Source: an uncultured Anaerolineae bacterium
GTDB taxonomy: Bacteria; Chloroflexota; Anaerolineae; Aggregatilineales; Phototrophicaceae
Reading direction: 5' to 3'
NCBI GenBank assembly: GCA_937995825.1
Contig: CALKJO010000007.1
Span: 152,756-216,755 of the forward strand
DNA length: 64,000 nucleotides
In this document: positions 62,517 through 64,000 of the stretch, piece by piece
Numbering within the stretch: position 1 is the stretch's first letter
Layout of the letters: the number at the start of each line of letters is the position of its first letter
Notes under the pieces: model-generated
Databases searched by the model: none
Told to the model about the DNA's origin: nothing
What the model saw: only the letters and a program-made list of their open reading frames with translations
Made by a program: the position numbers and the translations under genes

Positions 62517-63524
62517 ATGGCAAGACCTGTGACTTTATTTACTGGACAGTGGGCAGACCTGCCGCTGACCGTCCTCGCGGAGAAAGCGAAATCATTTGGC
62601 TATGATGGGCTGGAACTGGCGTGCTGGGGCGATCATTTTGAGGTCGATAAGGCGCTCGAAAGCGACGCCTATATCCGCGCGCGCAGGGACATTCTCGAAC
62701 AGCACGGGCTGAAATGCTTCGCCATCAGCACGCACCTGGTCGGGCAGTGCGTGGCGGATGCGCTGATCGATGAGCGCCATAAGAGCATCCTGCCCGCGCG
62801 CATCTGGGGCGACGGCGATCCAGAAGGCGTCCGCCAGCGCGCCGCGCAGGAGGTGATCAAGACGGCGCACGCCGCCCAAGCCTTCGGGGTGAGCGTGGTC
62901 AACGGGTTCACCGGCAGCCCGGTGTGGCATCTGATCTACCGCTTCCCGCCCACGTCCGACGCGATGATCGACGCCGGATACAAGGACTTTGCGGCGCGCT
63001 GGAAGCCAATTCTGGATGCTTTCGCCGGTCAAGGCGTCCGCTTTGCGCTGGAAGCGCATCCAGGCGAGATCGCCTACGACATCCACACCGCCACCCACGC
63101 GCTGGCAGCGCTCGATCAGCATCCGAGCTTCGGCTTCAACTTCGATCCCAGCCACATGATCCACCAGTTCGTCGATCCGGTGGCGTTCCTCGACGAGTTC
63201 GCCGATCGCATTTTCCACGTCCACATCAAGGACGCGAGGGTCCAGCTCGACGGCCGCAGCAGCATCCTGTCGTCGCATCTCGACTTCGGCGATCCGCGGC
63301 GCGGCTGGGACTTCGTGTCGCCGGGGCGCGGCGATGTCGAGTGGGATCCCATAATGCGGGCGTTGAACCGCATCGGCTACGCCGGGCCGCTGTCGATCGA
63401 GTGGGAAGACAACGGGATGGACCGCGCCTGGGGCACCCAAGAGGCGCTGGCGATGGTTCGCGGCCAGGACTTCGCGCCGTCCGACGTCTCCTTCGACGCC
63501 GCCTTCGGTGATCGAGATGAGTGA
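62517..63524 (+). CDS. Sugar phosphate isomerase/epimerase (AP endonuclease 2-like TIM barrel), possibly chimeric
   Basis: This 335-aa protein belongs to the xylose isomerase-like TIM barrel family. Metal ligands are E179 (LEAHPGE), D210 (FDPSH), H236 (HVHIKD) and E295 (SIEWED). It acts on an unphosphorylated or phosphorylated sugar by isomerisation or epimerisation, and neighbours a Gfo/Idh/MocA dehydrogenase, a common partner. GGAG precedes ATG 62517 by 8 bases. From about residue 245 the codon usage and GGCC content change sharply, so the two halves of the gene may come from different genomes. Confidence 0.88.
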   Translation: MARPVTLFTGQWADLPLTVLAEKAKSFGYDGLELACWGDHFEVDKALESDAYIRARRDILEQHGLKCFAISTHLVGQCVADALIDERHKSILPARIWGDGDPEGVRQRAAQEVIKTAHAAQAFGVSVVNGFTGSPVWHLIYRFPPTSDAMIDAGYKDFAARWKPILDAFAGQGVRFALEAHPGEIAYDIHTATHALAALDQHPSFGFNFDPSHMIHQFVDPVAFLDEFADRIFHVHIKDARVQLDGRSSILSSHLDFGDPRRGWDFVSPGRGDVEWDPIMRALNRIGYAGPLSIEWEDNGMDRAWGTQEALAMVRGQDFAPSDVSFDAAFGDRDE

Positions 63525-64000
63525 ACAGGCGTTCACGGGAATGGCCGCATCCGGTTCCGACGAGGAAACACCACGCATCGGGGTCGGCATGTTGGGATAC
63601 GCCTTCATGGGCAAGGCGCACGCCAACGCTCTCAAGACGATTCCGTACATGATGTACCCGCCGCCGGCCATCCCGGAGCTGGTCGCGATCTGCGGCCGCG
63701 AAGAGGATGCCGTAGCCGAGGCGGCCCGTCGCTACGGCTACGACCGCTACTACACGGACTGGCGCGACATGCTCGCCGACGATCGCGTCGAGCTTTTCGA
63801 CAACGGCGGTCCCAACGATGCGCACGCCGCCCCGTGCATCGCCGCGGCCGAGGCCGGCAAGCACGTGCTCTGCGAGAAGCCCCTGGCGCGCTCCGCCGGG
63901 GAGGCCAGGGAAATGCTCGAAGCGGTCGAGGTGGCCGGCGTGAAGCACATGGTCGCCTTCAACTACCGTTTCGTGCCGGCGATTCGCCAAGCGAGAGATC
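63240..64000. other. Segment of different base composition (GGCC-containing)
   Basis: By eye, GGCC occurs at 63252, 63385, 63462, 63543, 63666, 63694, 63723, 63846, 63852, 63903 and 63933. In the preceding 63.2 kb only two copies were found (28384 and 46177). Ala, Gly, Leu and Glu codons also shift to GCC, GGC, CTC and GAG. The segment starts within the isomerase gene. Confidence 0.75.
63517..64000 (+). CDS. Gfo/Idh/MocA family oxidoreductase, N-terminal part (runs off the window)
   Basis: The 161 visible residues form the NAD(P)-binding domain: [19 protein letters not shown] near residue 21, the acidic [16 protein letters not shown] strand, and the signature [11 protein letters not shown] with the catalytic Lys, followed by [15 protein letters not shown]. 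The family oxidises or epimerises sugars and inositols. The ATG overlaps the isomerase stop by eight bases (ATGAGTGA), which argues for a natural operon in whichever genome this segment comes from. The C-terminal substrate domain is outside the window. Confidence 0.9.
   Translation, partial: MSEQAFTGMAASGSDEETPRIGVGMLGYAFMGKAHANALKTIPYMMYPPPAIPELVAICGREEDAVAEAARRYGYDRYYTDWRDMLADDRVELFDNGGPNDAHAAPCIAAAEAGKHVLCEKPLARSAGEAREMLEAVEVAGVKHMVAFNYRFVPAIRQARD

Noticed and set aside
1..64000. CRISPR arrays, tRNA or rRNA genes, insertion sequences, prophage
   Set aside because: No regularly spaced repeats, cloverleaf-like sequences, rRNA-like stretches or transposase/integrase motifs were recognised, although tRNAs cannot be fully excluded by eye.

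Overview
The window is about 64 kb of gene-dense, high-GC bacterial DNA, almost fully coding, with many 1-8 bp start/stop overlaps and frequent TTG and GTG starts. No rRNA, tRNA, CRISPR array, transposase or prophage gene was recognised. The gene set (a four-fasciclin secreted protein, bactofilin-like, PspC and LiaF-like envelope proteins, an M16 active/inactive peptidase pair, several sugar and polyamine ABC importers, a DUF4062 STAND NTPase) fits a free-living member of the Chloroflexota, probably Anaerolineae-like. That placement is inference from gene content, not a phylogeny.

Layout. 1-3293 (minus): a translationally coupled surface-polysaccharide operon (lyase-like protein, GT2, GT4, start of a coiled-coil protein). 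3371-6960: a hypothetical protein, a propeller-like protein, and an FHA / PspC / LiaF-like envelope operon. 7085-12380 (plus): bactofilin-like membrane protein, flippase-like protein, FAD oxidoreductase, nucleotide-sugar dehydrogenase. 12382-17786: M16 pair, PQQ-type sugar dehydrogenase, membrane-anchored protein. 17848-22077 (minus): fasciclin protein, membrane protein, M19 dipeptidase. 22207-24941: M24 peptidase and an FprA-type reductase. 24981-29156 (minus): potBCDA polyamine importer. 29247-32092 (minus): DUF883-like, EthD-like, xpt, guaA. 32162-41883: glycoside hydrolase plus PMT-type glycosyltransferase, SDR, subtilase, DUF4062/NB-ARC/TPR protein, small secreted protein, double thioredoxin. 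41940-60557: two divergent sugar-type ABC systems around a 288-bp regulatory region. 60564-64000: two poorly known proteins, a sugar isomerase, and the start of a Gfo/Idh/MocA oxidoreductase.

The most interesting region is the plus-strand operon at 47266-60557. It encodes a solute-binding protein, two permeases, a 100-aa membrane protein, two different ABC ATPases, then TIM-, PfkB-, DhaK-, DhaL-, 2-hydroxyacid dehydrogenase-, cupin GPI-, xylulokinase- and shikimate-dehydrogenase-like proteins. It reads as an uptake and catabolic pathway for a small sugar or polyol, possibly a tetrulose or tetritol. The two ATPases are complementary and degenerate: one lacks the catalytic Glu and the H-loop His, the other lacks the LSGGQ signature. 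They would therefore form one canonical and one dead ATP site.

A second striking signal is compositional. The tetranucleotide GGCC is nearly absent from the first 63.2 kb (two sites found by eye), yet occurs eleven times in the last 0.75 kb. The change falls inside the sugar isomerase gene and suggests an assembly chimera or a recent recombination junction.
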